In this document: positions 63,129 to 64,000 of the stretch, one piece after another
Layout of the letters: every line of letters begins with the position of its first letter
Position numbering within the stretch: the stretch's first letter is position 1
Source of the DNA: Papio anubis
Taxonomy: Eukaryota > Chordata > Mammalia > Primates > Cercopithecidae
Assembly (NCBI RefSeq): GCF_008728515.1
Contig: NW_022161779.1
Span: forward strand, 108,677-172,676
DNA: 64,000 nucleotides
Direction: 5' to 3'
Program-made: the position numbers and the translations under genes
The notes under the pieces: model-generated
Told to the model about the DNA's origin: nothing
What the model saw: only the letters and a program-made list of their open reading frames with translations
The model's database searches: none

Positions 63129-63423
63129 GGTTGGGCATGGTGGCTCTTGCCTGTAATCCCAGCTCTTTGGGAGGCCGAGGAGGGTGGATCACCTGAGGTC
63201 AGGAGTTCATGACCAGCCTGGCCAACATGGCAAAACTCTGTCTCCGCTAAAAATACAAAAATTATCCAGGTGTGGTGGCACACACCTATAGTCCCAGCTA
63301 CTTGGGAGGCTGAGGCAAGAGAATCACTTGAACCTGAGAGGCGGAGGTTGCAGTGAGGTGAGATCGCGACACTGTACTCCAGCCTGGGTGACAGAGTGAG
63401 ACTCCATCTCAAAAAGAAAAAAA
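63129..63423 (+). mobile_element. AluS-like element with target duplication
   Basis: Forward Alu. The duplication gaaaaatttca lies at 63118-63128 and 63424-63434. Confidence 0.92.
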
Positions 63424-63434
63424 GAAAAATTTCA

Positions 63435-64000
63435 TATATGGCACATTGCATTTCAAGACTGTGTGTAAAATGTATGAAAAAAATGCTGAAAACCAGTTTA
63501 TGAATGTTGTCTTCCCGACCACTTGTGATTCTGAACTATTTAAAGTATGTAGGTCACGACCTCCTTATTCTGTGCAGAAAGGCAGATACATTAAGCTGTT
63601 CTCTTTTTGTTAATGAAATTCATAAATAAGGAACTGAAACTGCAGTTTGTACTGTTTTATAATATTTTATAATATTAGAATATTAAAAATGATGTGAGGA
63701 GGTAAAACTTCCCATTTTTTGATATGTAATCCTAGCAGCTGATTATGAGAGTAATTACAAATATTTCTGTTTACTTCTGGTATCTTCCTCTTAGATTACT
63801 TACTATCATGTACAATATGAACAAGTAAAGGGCAAATACAATTGGAAATAATACATGATAGAAAAATATTCAATTAAGTGAAAGTACTTTAGTATTTTAA
63901 ATTTAGAATTAGTCGTTTTTTGTGTTTTTTTTTTTTTTTTTTTTACAATTATCCCAGGCATATGAGTTGCTTTTTTTAAATAATAAATACTTAAGATTTT
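63435..64000. other. Intron to window end, no recognised feature
   Basis: AT-rich with a T tract at 63926-63944. The next exon lies beyond the window. Confidence 0.5.

Noticed and set aside
1..64000. An undescribed multi-gene system, CRISPR array or phage-like island
   Set aside because: All coding signal belongs to one known vertebrate gene family or to dead retroelements; tandem repeats are ordinary microsatellites.

Overview
The window is vertebrate, primate nuclear DNA. It is AT-rich, intron-dominated and packed with Alu, L1, L2, MIR, MaLR and hAT-Charlie repeats. Three of the youngest Alus (about 10095-10391, 19850-20147, 38723-39019) share variants I associate with the AluYR subfamilies of Old World monkeys: 'ggcttgagcc' for 'ggcgtgagcc', 'cggctagtt' for 'cggctaatt', and 'ggccggatctcagc'. 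A macaque- or baboon-like genome is therefore more likely than human. That is an inference from remembered subfamily consensus, not from a search.

One protein-coding gene fills the window on the + strand. Sixteen internal exons (2942-3120 to 62932) join with GT-AG boundaries and consistent phases into one open frame of 4650 nt, or 1550 codons, with no start or stop inside the window. The product is a rabconnectin-3 alpha / Rav1-family WD-repeat protein, best matched to DMXL2 rather than its paralogue DMXL1. The N-terminal half of this segment (exons 1-7 here) is WD-repeat beta-propeller sequence with an acidic linker. Exons 8-12 carry a Ser/Pro-rich linker and further WD-like sequence. The end of the 1680-nt exon 12 and exons 13-16 form the alpha-helical Rav1p C-terminal-type domain. 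The protein belongs to the RAVE-like complex (DMXL1/2 with WDR7), which promotes V-ATPase assembly on endosomes, lysosomes and synaptic vesicles.

Layout. 1-1450 is an L1 with a 5' inversion. 2.9-15 kb is an exon-rich part holding seven exons. 15-33.8 kb is one 18.8-kb intron containing an ancient CR1/L3-like LINE, a nested L1 composite of about 10 kb with two Alus inside it, an MLT1 LTR, a (CTG)11 tract, a MIR and MER5-like elements. 33.8-44 kb has three small exons and a 3.3-kb 5'-truncated L1. 44-64 kb has six exons, including the 1680-nt one, more Alus, an L2, a shortened MADE1 palindrome and scattered MIRs.

I saw no second cellular gene, promoter, CpG island, tRNA/rRNA gene, CRISPR array or undescribed multi-gene system. 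The points most worth checking are a shortened MADE1 hairpin (miR-548-like architecture) at 54927-54980, a possible alternative terminal exon at 61660-61806, the intronic (CTG)11 tract, the nested L1 composite, and the isolated frame-neutral exon 8. Repeat ends are estimates by eye, good to about 10-30 bases unless a target-site duplication is given.
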